This document shows positions 5,542 to 12,700 of a DNA stretch of 14,203 bases, one piece after another (the stretch's first letter is position 1; each line of letters starts with the position of its first letter). Both the position numbers and the translations under genes were made by a program. Under the pieces are notes generated by a model, which was given only the letters and a program-made list of their open reading frames with translations, searched no databases and was not told the origin of the DNA. The stretch is from Nitrospirota bacterium (GTDB taxonomy: Bacteria; Nitrospirota; Nitrospiria; Nitrospirales; UBA8639): NCBI GenBank assembly GCA_003228495.1, contig QIDY01000240.1:1-14203 (forward strand), given 5' to 3'.

Positions 5542-6914
5542 ACGTTCCCTTCCTGAATAACGGCAAGCTCTTGATGATCATGTAAAGAGAAACTACCTGG
5601 CAACGGATTGAGAAGACCCATAACCCGATCGGTCATGACCCCTGTGGCCAAAACCGATTGTATCGTGTTTTTAAGATCCAGGGCGGAACGTACATCCACA
5701 CGAAGATAATGGTCGGTCAGACCCGTCCAAGTCCCATTCACCTCTTCTTCAAATAATACCGCTAACTCTCGACCCAAAAACCGCTGTTGGAACACCTTCC
5801 GTTTTTGGCATGAAAGTTCCCGTAGGATCCGGCTGCGCTCTTTAATGACCCCGGGAGGTACCTGACTAGCCATCTTGGTGGAGGCGGTCCCAGGCCGCGG
5901 GGAATAACTGAACACATGTAAATACGCAAAAGGCAGATCTTGGATGAAAGCAAGCGTGTTCGCAAATTCCGTCGGGCCTTCTCCAGGAAATCCTACCATG
6001 ACGTCTGTGCCAAAGCAGGCATCGGGAATCATGTGCATAGCACATTCCATAGCCACTTGATATTCTCGAACAGAATACCGCCGATTCATGGCTCGCAAAA
6101 TCGTGTCGTCTCCGCTTTGTAGTGGGACATGAAGAAACCGACACAACTTCTGCGAGGATTTCATGCGCTCCAAAAGCCCTCCAGGAATCGTCGTCGGTTC
6201 AATAGAAGAAATTCGAATACGTTCCAAGCCCCCAATCGCTTCCAGCCGTGAAATCAGACCTAACAGGTCGCTATCCTCATCTTGATACTGCCCGATGTTG
6301 ACGCCAGTCAGGACCAATTCACGATGGCCTCTCTCAACAAGTTCTTTGGCCTCACGAACAGCATCATCCACAAACCGGCTTCGCTCCCTGCCTCGCGCAA
6401 AGGGGATCAAACAAAAAGCGCACATGAATTGACAGCCATCCTGAATTTTCAAATTCGCTCGAGTCGTGGAATAATCCCCGGCTCCTTCAAGCAAAAAATT
6501 CTCAGGGTCCATGCGCTCATGATGAACATGTGGCAAAGGCCGTTTTACCTGTTGCGGAATAGGAGGCAGGATATCGGGCAATTGCATTTTAAATTGATTG
6601 CCGACAATCAGATCGATACCCTCGATTTGACGAAGCGCTTCTAGACCAGTTTGTGCATAACATCCCGTCACGGCCACAAAAGCTTGCGGTGACCGACGGA
6701 GGGTCTGACGCACCAGCCGACGGCAATCGGCTTCTGCCCCTTCCGTGACCGTGCAAGAATTCAGGACCAAGACATCTGTGTCTTGCCCATATTCAACCGG
6801 CAAGAAACCCCGGCGCCGGAATCCATCTTTCAAAAGCGCGGTTTCGGCTTGATTGAGTCGACACCCGATCGTCGAAAACGCCACCCGTGGTTGTTGCGTC
6901 GTCAATGGAGCCAT
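5538..6914 (-). CDS. mtaB: MtaB-type tRNA ms2t6A37 methylthiotransferase
   Basis: This 458-residue protein is a second radical-SAM methylthiotransferase. It is expected to convert t6A37 to ms2t6A37 in tRNAs reading ANN codons. Evidence is the N-terminal STIGCRLNQAE motif typical of MtaB, auxiliary-cluster cysteines C18, C54 and C85, radical-SAM cysteines C161, C165, C168 (DGCQFMCAFC), intact GFPGEG (308-313) and RPGT (340-343), and a TRAM-like C-terminus (about 378-440). It lies immediately upstream of miaB with a 4-nt overlap, so one operon makes both position-37 thiolation enzymes. The ATG at 6914 fits the family start (a few residues before RVAFSTIGC) but has no Shine-Dalgarno. A consensus TATAAT lies only 9 nt upstream, so the mRNA may be leaderless. 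RimO is unlikely because of the GCRLNQ motif. Confidence 0.88.
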   Translation of the reverse strand: MAPLTTQQPRVAFSTIGCRLNQAETALLKDGFRRRGFLPVEYGQDTDVLVLNSCTVTEGAEADCRRLVRQTLRRSPQAFVAVTGCYAQTGLEALRQIEGIDLIVGNQFKMQLPDILPPIPQQVKRPLPHVHHERMDPENFLLEGAGDYSTTRANLKIQDGCQFMCAFCLIPFARGRERSRFVDDAVREAKELVERGHRELVLTGVNIGQYQDEDSDLLGLISRLEAIGGLERIRISSIEPTTIPGGLLERMKSSQKLCRFLHVPLQSGDDTILRAMNRRYSVREYQVAMECAMHMIPDACFGTDVMVGFPGEGPTEFANTLAFIQDLPFAYLHVFSYSPRPGTASTKMASQVPPGVIKERSRILRELSCQKRKVFQQRFLGRELAVLFEEEVNGTWTGLTDHYLRVDVRSALDLKNTIQSVLATGVMTDRVMGLLNPLPGSFSLHDHQELAVIQEGNV

Positions 6915-6923
6915 AGTTTCAAG

Positions 6924-6952
6924 ATTATAGAGAAGCCCTTCTTGGACAACAA
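6924..6952 (-). promoter_or_regulatory. Predicted mtaB-miaB promoter giving a near-leaderless mRNA
   Basis: On the minus strand a perfect TATAAT (6929-6924) is preceded by TTGTTG (6952-6947) with a 17-bp spacer. The TATAAT ends 9 nt before the ATG, so transcription would start about 3 nt before the start codon. The -10 match and spacing are good and the -35 half-matches consensus. Confidence 0.55.
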
Positions 6953-7084
6953 GATCGCCCTGTCGCCTGTTCCCATTTCTTCAGGAACATGATAGTATTT
7001 TTCTTGATTAATCCCTACTCGATGGAATTTTGATCTTCGTTGGAGATCTGGACCCACAACTCTTGTTCACCATACCCTGTGCGC

Positions 7085-7100
7085 CCGGTTGCACAACCGG
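7085..7100. promoter_or_regulatory. Perfect dyad upstream of the TrkH/KtrB gene
   Basis: CCGGTTG (7085-7091) and CAACCGG (7094-7100) are exact inverted repeats separated by CA. The dyad lies 78 bp before the chosen start at 7179. Its size suits an operator; it could also be an mRNA leader hairpin. No regulator is identified. Confidence 0.4.
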
Positions 7101-7178
7101 CAGCTCCTCTCAGTTCCTGACAACCATGTTGAGCACAGCGTTCTTCGCACCACCTTTCTTGGCCTTGAGTCTGTCACG

Positions 7179-8558
7179 ATGAATGTCGGAATTGGGAAAC
7201 TTCTCCTCTCCCGCTTCACGGGCATTCGACTGCCCCCAGGACAAGTCGTCGCTTTAGCGGCCATGGGACTGATTTTTTTGGGAGCCTGCTTTCTCATGCT
7301 CCCGTTTGCCACGAATCCCGGGGTCCATCTGGGATTCATTGATGCTCTCTTTACCGCCACATCTGCCGTCTGTGTGACCGGCCTGATCGTCATGGATACC
7401 CCACAAGATTTTACGGCCTTTGGGCAGGGGGTGATTTTATTCCTGATTCAAATCGGCGGTCTAGGGTATGCTTTGATGGCAACTCTCATTCTCTTGATGC
7501 TGGGACGTCGTCTGGGTCTGCGCGACCGCATGATGCTCTCGGAAACCATGAGTACAATGGGTCTGCAAGGTCTTGTCCGCTTCGCCAAACTTGTTTTGAT
7601 CATTACCTTTACCTTAGAAGGCATCGGCGCCGTTCTGCTCACCCTGCGCTTTGCAATGGATCACCCATGGGATACTGCCGCCTATTATGGCATCTTTCAC
7701 GCCATTTCTGCCTTTAACAACGCCGGGTTTGCATTATTTTCCGACAGCCTTATTTCCTTTCAATCAGACTGGACGATTAATGGTATCGTCACCATTTTGG
7801 TTATCTTAGGGAGCATTGGATTTCTCGTCTTTGAAGATCTCCTCGACAATTTTCGAGGTGCCAGGTTCCGCTTCAACACACACACGAAACTTGTGGTCAT
7901 TACGACAGGAATTCTCATTGCCATCGGAACGCTAGGCATTTCCATGCTGGAATGGAACAATCCCGCCACACTCCAACCATTATCTGTGGGTGAGACATTC
8001 ACCGTCTCCTATTTTCATGCAGTCTCACGTACCGCAGGGTTTACGACAATCGACTTGGGAGAGATGCGGGAACCCACACTCTACTTCTTACTCTTGTTAA
8101 TGGCTATCGGCGGATCACCTGGCAGCATGGCTGGAGGAATTAAAACGACAACTATCGCCATAGTATTTTTGACCATTTGGAGCCTGCTTCGGCGAGATAG
8201 AGATGTGGAAGTCTTTCACCGACGTATTCCTCTAGACCTGATTACCCGAGCCCTATGCTTGACGATAATGGCCCTCGCCCTCATTACCGGAATGACCTTG
8301 CTCCTCGCCTCCACGGAATCCCAACCATTCTTATCGCTGATGTTTGAAGTGACCTCTGCAATGGGAATTGTCGGCATGTCATTAGGAGACGGAGATACGC
8401 GAAGTTTGTCCGCCCTTCTCACTGACTTTGGAAAAGTTATGATCATGCTCTCCATGCTGATAGGACGGTTCGGACCGCTGATGATTGGGTTGTTTGCCGT
8501 CAAAACCTCGGTCCACAAACCCTATCGCTTTGCCCAATCTCGTGTTGTGATTGGTTAG
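7179..8558 (+). CDS. TrkH/KtrB-family potassium uptake channel subunit
   Basis: This 459-residue integral membrane protein belongs to the TrkH/Ktr/HKT superfamily and should import K+ across the inner membrane. Four membrane-pore-membrane repeats are visible. Their filter segments are TSAVCVTGL (61-69, Gly68), ISAFNNAGF (176-184, Gly183), AVSRTAGFT (281-289, Gly287) and VTSAMGIVG (391-399, Gly399). GGSPGSMAGGIKTTT (311-325) is the conserved gate/loop region after the third filter. Length and sequence look closer to KtrB than to E. coli TrkH. The ATG at 7179 places the first helix (about 22-42) where expected. A TTG at 7089 would add 30 residues unlike the family, and neither start has a strong Shine-Dalgarno. 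The cytoplasmic NAD/ATP-binding partner (TrkA/KtrA) is not in the window. The stop overlaps that of the convergent gene by 4 nt. Confidence 0.9.
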   Translation: MNVGIGKLLLSRFTGIRLPPGQVVALAAMGLIFLGACFLMLPFATNPGVHLGFIDALFTATSAVCVTGLIVMDTPQDFTAFGQGVILFLIQIGGLGYALMATLILLMLGRRLGLRDRMMLSETMSTMGLQGLVRFAKLVLIITFTLEGIGAVLLTLRFAMDHPWDTAAYYGIFHAISAFNNAGFALFSDSLISFQSDWTINGIVTILVILGSIGFLVFEDLLDNFRGARFRFNTHTKLVVITTGILIAIGTLGISMLEWNNPATLQPLSVGETFTVSYFHAVSRTAGFTTIDLGEMREPTLYFLLLLMAIGGSPGSMAGGIKTTTIAIVFLTIWSLLRRDRDVEVFHRRIPLDLITRALCLTIMALALITGMTLLLASTESQPFLSLMFEVTSAMGIVGMSLGDGDTRSLSALLTDFGKVMIMLSMLIGRFGPLMIGLFAVKTSVHKPYRFAQSRVVIG

Positions 8559-8845
8559 GCGATTCGACGTTGGAGAAAGAGAATAAAGACGACTAACGTT
8601 GGAAGTGGACAAACGATATAGGGCAGCAACCACATCCACACATTTTTACCACGAACCCGGGCCTGATCAATCATCCAAACAAAAATCCAAATGACCAGCA
8701 GGATATAATTAACCGTAATCCATTGAGTGGTCCGAACATGCAACTGACTGTCAGCCCCCCCCCCGGTCAAAAAGAAAAATAATCCTTCCAAGGTGACGAA
8801 CGTTACCAATAACCCGATAACCAACCGTTTGCTCCATACATACAT
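8555..8845 (-). CDS. Small three-helix membrane protein with a G10 tract
   Basis: This 96-residue protein has three predicted membrane helices (about 8-27, 41-60, 69-90) and almost no soluble part. The last helix and its preceding IDQARVRGKN loop loosely resemble DUF2834-type proteins, but I would not assign that family. The start is supported by AAAGGAG (8859-8853) 7 nt before the ATG. Codons 28-31 contain ten consecutive G residues (8764-8755) encoding Gly28-Gly30 and the first base of Ala31. Gain of one G would bring an immediate TGA. Loss of one would shift into a frame ending after about 20 more codons. The stop codon overlaps that of the TrkH/KtrB gene on the other strand, so the two 3' ends are convergent with no gap. 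Function unknown; proximity to a K+ channel does not show a link. Confidence 0.72.
   Translation of the reverse strand: MYVWSKRLVIGLLVTFVTLEGLFFFLTGGGADSQLHVRTTQWITVNYILLVIWIFVWMIDQARVRGKNVWMWLLPYIVCPLPTLVVFILFLQRRIA
8755..8764 (-). repeat. Ten-base G homopolymer inside a coding sequence
   Basis: A run of ten C on the plus strand (G on the coding strand) lies between the first two membrane helices of the small protein. Tracts of this length are prone to slipped-strand mispairing and are the hallmark of phase-variable contingency genes. It could also be an error-prone spot in the assembly. Confidence 0.85.
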
Positions 8846-8916
8846 TGTTCCACTCCTTTGTGAAAAACTGTTGAAGATAGAATACCTGGAAGTATTGGAT
8901 TGAACTCCTTTTGTAT

Positions 8917-9034
8917 CTACTCAGGTGGATAGACTGAAGGCCGAAGGCTTTTAGGGGCCAATTATGAGTCATCATCCAACACTTCGGGTATTATGAATGA
9001 TAGCCTTCAGTCTTCAGTCTAAATACCTGAGTAG
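8917..9034. repeat. 118-nt imperfect palindromic element with heptad repeats
   Basis: The left arm 8917-8941 begins CTACTCAGGT and continues with TAGACTGAAGGC. The right arm 9003-9034 is its reverse complement, except for three mismatches in the middle and a 7-nt duplication giving two GACTGAA units. Pairing extends to GTA/TAC outside the arms with one mismatch. Inside, CCGAAG (8941-8946) and CTTCGG (8982-8987) can also pair. No transposase or clear target duplication is visible, so it is either a MITE-like element, a folded RNA, or a member of the same heptad family as 4066-4157. Confidence 0.6.
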
Positions 9035-9218
9035 TTACCCAAAATTTATATCAAAAGATAGCTCGAAGCGTCCTTACAGCCTCCGATCCTCTAATATTCT
9101 CCTCTCCTCTTTATATGAGCCTCGCTGGTTTTTCCCTAACTTCAAGGGTAGATCGTGACGGATCCTAAGTCATAGTCTTCATTTTTTTCACAAAAATTCT
9201 TCGCCCAAATTTTCCCGA

Positions 9219-9259
9219 TGTGTATAACTAGAACAAAGCAAGATCCACCCTGTTGATAA
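9219..9259 (-). promoter_or_regulatory. Two DnaA-box-like sequences upstream of nrdJ
   Basis: On the minus strand TTATACACA (9227-9219) fits the relaxed E. coli DnaA box TTATNCACA exactly. TTATCAACA (9259-9251) differs at one position. They have the same orientation and are 32 bp apart. DnaA is known to act at the nrdAB promoter in E. coli. A role here is inference, and 9-mers with this consensus occur by chance. Confidence 0.3.
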
Positions 9260-9349
9260 CTATCGATATTACCTTCCAAACCCGCAACAATATTCAAGTT
9301 TTTTTAACTCACAAGTTCTTCACAGAAATCCCCACGCCCCAGCTCATTT

Positions 9350-9397
9350 TTACAACATTTAGTATTGACAATTTTTATTATACTCTATAGATTGTGG
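9350..9397 (+). promoter_or_regulatory. Paired NrdR-box-like operator of nrdJ
   Basis: Against the NrdR-box consensus acaCwAtATaTwGtgt, bases 9382-9397 match at 13 of 16 positions and bases 9350-9365 at 11 of 16. Both keep the outer C and G of the core. Their starts are 32 bp apart, i.e. a 16-bp gap, which is the spacing usual for NrdR pairs. They bracket the predicted promoter and the next gene is a ribonucleotide reductase, the classic NrdR target. nrdR itself is not in the window. Confidence 0.65.
9365..9393 (+). promoter_or_regulatory. Predicted nrdJ promoter
   Basis: A perfect TTGACA (9365-9370) is followed after 17 bp by TAGATT (9388-9393); TATAGA (9386-9391) at 15 bp is an alternative -10. 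Transcription would start near 9400, just before a perfect hairpin ATTGGTT/AACCAAT (9401-9416). The -35 touches NrdR-like box 1 and the -10 lies within box 2, so bound repressor would block polymerase. The leader to nrdJ would be about 325 nt. Confidence 0.55.
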
Positions 9398-9543
9398 GTC
9401 ATTGGTTTTAACCAATTATTTCTTGCGGTCTTATTTTTCATGTTTTCTCTGTCTCTTTCTTGATTTTTGACTGGCTTGTGAGTTGGGAATTTAGAGGCCT
9501 TGTTTCTCGGTCTAAAAAACCATGAAATTGTGGCTCTCTTGAA

Positions 9544-9614
9544 CCGTTTGGGAAAGGGCATGCTCCTTAATTAATTGAGCATGCTTTTTTATCAACCCTC
9601 ATCACACCAAACGG
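9544..9614 (+). promoter_or_regulatory. Long-range stem enclosing the leader terminator
   Basis: CCGTTTGG (9544-9551) and CCAAACGG (9607-9614) are exact reverse complements on either side of the terminator at 9553-9590. AGGG (9555-9558) could pair with CCCT (9596-9599) as a continuation, and that would compete with the base of the terminator stem. This is the arrangement expected of a conditional terminator, though no ligand-binding fold is recognised. Confidence 0.4.
9553..9590 (+). terminator. Intrinsic terminator in the nrdJ leader
   Basis: GCATGCTC (9558-9565) and GAGCATGC (9577-9584) form a perfect 8-bp stem around an 11-nt loop. The stem is extendable by A-T and G-T pairs to 13 bp and is followed by six T residues (9585-9590). 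It lies 136 bp before nrdJ and downstream of the predicted nrdJ promoter. It would therefore act as an attenuator, or end a short RNA of about 190 nt. A separate promoter between it and nrdJ cannot be excluded. Confidence 0.8.
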
Positions 9615-9725
9615 ATTCTCCATAGTCTAGAGCCAGGACAACAGGGAGTGAAACAGGGTTGGCAACTATGATGACCGAAGAAATACCCCAGTGCGTTTTC
9701 CTGTCTTCAATTTAGGAGACTTTCC

Positions 9726-12700
9726 ATGAAAATTGTGCGTCGATTTACAAAAGCTGACGAGAGCCCGTATCAGAGCATTCCCTTTTCCGCTCGAACCTCG
9801 GAAATCAAAAATCCCGACGGCTCAACCGTTTTTCATCAGGAAAACATTCAGGCTCCGGAACATTGGTCCCAATTAGCTGTCGATATTTTAGCGCAAAAGT
9901 ATTTTCGAAAGGCAGGCGTACCGCAATATGACAACGAAGGTATGCCTCTCCTTAACGAGAAGGGTGGTCCCCTTCTTGGTGGTGAACGGGATGCCCGACA
10001 GGTTTTTCATCGGCTAGCAGGGTGTTGGACCGAATGGGGGAAAACCTACCATTATTTTGAATCCCCCGAAGACGCCCAAACCTTTCAAGATGAACTCAGC
10101 TACATGTTGGCTTGGCAAATGGCGGCACCCAACTCCCCTCAGTGGTTCAATACGGGGCTGCACTTTGCCTACGGGTTAACCGGCCCTCCGCAAGGCCATT
10201 ACTATGTGGACCCGAAGACCCATCGCGTGAAGCAAGCGCGCAATGCCTACGAACGTCCGCAAGTCCATGCCTGTTTCATTCAATCCCTTTCCGACGATTT
10301 AGTGAACGAGGGGGGAATCATGGACCTCTGGGTTCGGGAAGCCCGCCTGTTTAAATATGGCTCGGGCACCGGCACCAATTTCTCCAAACTTCGGGCTGAC
10401 GGAGAAGCCTTATCCGGCGGAGGTCGTTCATCAGGACTCATGTCCTTTCTCAAAATCGGGGACCGGGCAGCAGGCGCGATCAAATCCGGGGGGACAACCA
10501 GGCGAGCTGCTAAAATGGTTTGCCTGGACCTCGATCATCCGGATATCGAAGAGTTTATTGATTGGAAGGTCGTTGAAGAACAAAAAGTCGCGGCCATGGT
10601 CACCGGCTCAAAAGTCTGTGCGCAACATCTCAATCACGTGTTACAGGCTTGCCACATTTCCAAACCCGATGGCAACACTCAAATCCAAGTGAACCCCAGC
10701 GAAAACTCCGCCTTGCGGGAGGCTATCCAAGCGGCACGCCATGTGTCTGTTCCCGAATCTTACATTCAGCGCATGTTCAATTATGCCCAAGAAGGCTTTA
10801 CCCATTTCGTCTTTTATGAATACGACACAAATTGGGATAGCAAAGCCTACCAAACGGTCTCGGGGCAGAATTCCAATAACAGCATTCGTGTGCCCAATGA
10901 ATTTTTTGATGCCCTCAAATCTGGCGGGGATTGGACATTAACCCGCCGAACAGACGGGTCGGTCTGTAAGACCATCCCTGCCCAAGATCTCTGGAACCGA
11001 ATCGCATGGGCAGCCTGGATATGCGCCGACCCTGGCATCCAATACGACACCACCATCAACGAGTGGCATACCTGTCCTCAGGACGGACGGATCAATGCTT
11101 CCAATCCTTGTAGTGAATACATGTTCCTGGATGATACCGCCTGCAACCTGGCTTCTCTCAATTTAGGTCGGTTTCTGACCCCTGAAGGTGAATTCGATAT
11201 CGAAGGATTTCGACATGGCGTCCGGCTATGGACCATTGTTCTAGAAATTAGCGTACTCATGGCTGGCTTTCCCAGTCGGACCATTGCCGAAAAAAGTTTT
11301 TCCTTCCGTACGCTCGGCTTGGGCTACGCCAACCTTGGCTCGATACTCATGAAATTGGGAATACCCTATGATTCTCCACAAGCTCTGGCTTGGTGCGGTG
11401 CTATTACCGCCCTGATGACTGGTGAATCCTATGCGACCTCGGCGGAAATGGCTAAAGAATTAGGGCCATTTAATGCCTATCCTCGTAATGCGGAATCCAT
11501 GCTACGGGTCATGCGCAATCATCAACGAGCCACACACAAGGCCCAGCCCGATGATTATGAAGGACTCACGATCGCCCCACGAGGGATCCAAACCGATCAA
11601 TGCCCAGAAGACTTGCTCAAAGCGGCGCAACAATCCTGGGATCGAGCACTAGAACTCGGGGAGCAATATGGGTATCGGAATGCCCAATCTACCGTGATCG
11701 CACCCACCGGCACGATTGGTCTGGTCATGGACTGTGACACCACCGGCATCGAACCGGACTTTGCCTTGGTAAAATTTAAGAAATTGGCAGGCGGTGGCTA
11801 TTTTAAAATCATCAACCAAAGCTTACCGCCGGCCTTGCGCAATCTGGACTATAACCCCACACAGATCCAGGATATCATCACCTATGCAACCGGCACCCGG
11901 ACACTCAAACAGGCGCCATTTATTAACCACGAGACCTTACAAACCAAAGGGTTTGATCGAACCGTCCTGGATCACATCGAAGCCACACTGGATGGAGCAT
12001 TTGACATTCATTTTTCCTTCAATAAATGGACATTGGGAGAAGAATTTTGCCGGGAAAAATTAGGCCTCACGGATGTACAACTCCAAAGTCCTCAGTTGAA
12101 TATTCTTCAACATCTAGGCTTCATACCAGAAGAAATTCTGGCAGCGACCGATTTCTGCTGCGGCACCATGACCGTAGAAGGCGCTCCGCACCTCAAACCG
12201 GAACACCTCGCCATTTTTGACTGTGCGAACCGATGCGGGCGATTGGGTCAGCGCTATATTCTTCCTGCGGCCCATATCCGAATGATGGCCGCTGCCCAGC
12301 CTTTTATCAGCGGTGCCATCAGCAAAACCATCAACATGCCCGCCGATGCCTCGGTGGATTCGGTGAAAGAAGCCTACCTAACCTCCTGGACATCCATGTT
12401 GAAGGCCGTGGCCTTGTATCGAGATGGTTCCAAGCTTAGCCAACCGCTGAATACGGCAAGCGATTGGAATGATGCCTCTTCTCAAACTGAGCAAGTCCAA
12501 GCTATTGCGAAACAAGCGGCCTCTCGTGTGCTCGTTCGCTACCTGGCTAAACGCCGCCCCCTTCCGACACGCCGTAACGGTTATACCCAAAAAGCCATCG
12601 TCGGAGGGCATAAGATTTATTTGCGAACGGGAGAATACGAAGACGGCACCATTGGAGAAATTTTCCTGGACATGCATAAAGAAGGCGCGGCCTTCCGCAG

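Larger units (their letters stand above)
8846..9725. other. 880-nt regulatory gap upstream of nrdJ
   Basis: No gene is supported in this stretch, which separates a minus-strand gene from nrdJ. It contains a long imperfect palindrome (8917-9034), two DnaA-box-like sites (9219-9259), paired NrdR-box-like sites over a promoter (9350-9397), a hairpin at the predicted transcript start (9401-9416), an intrinsic terminator (9553-9590) and a flanking long-range inverted repeat (9544-9614). The part 9035-9218 is AT/C-rich and I see nothing definite in it. Confidence 0.6.

Noticed and set aside
8751..8975. 74-codon minus-strand frame passing through the G10 tract
   Set aside because: It is the shifted frame of the small membrane protein region. 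It lacks a ribosome binding site, and the 96-residue frame has both a strong one and membrane helices.
9200..9400. Chromosomal replication origin
   Set aside because: Only two DnaA-like boxes are present, with no dnaA, dnaN, gyrB or par genes nearby.
9439..9542. Leader peptides in the nrdJ leader (short ATG frames of about seven codons)
   Set aside because: No ribosome binding sites and no runs of a single amino acid codon that would indicate translational attenuation.
9400..9725. Cobalamin riboswitch upstream of the B12-dependent reductase
   Set aside because: I looked for the conserved B12-box core and did not find it; the leader is AT-rich and lacks the expected conserved segments.
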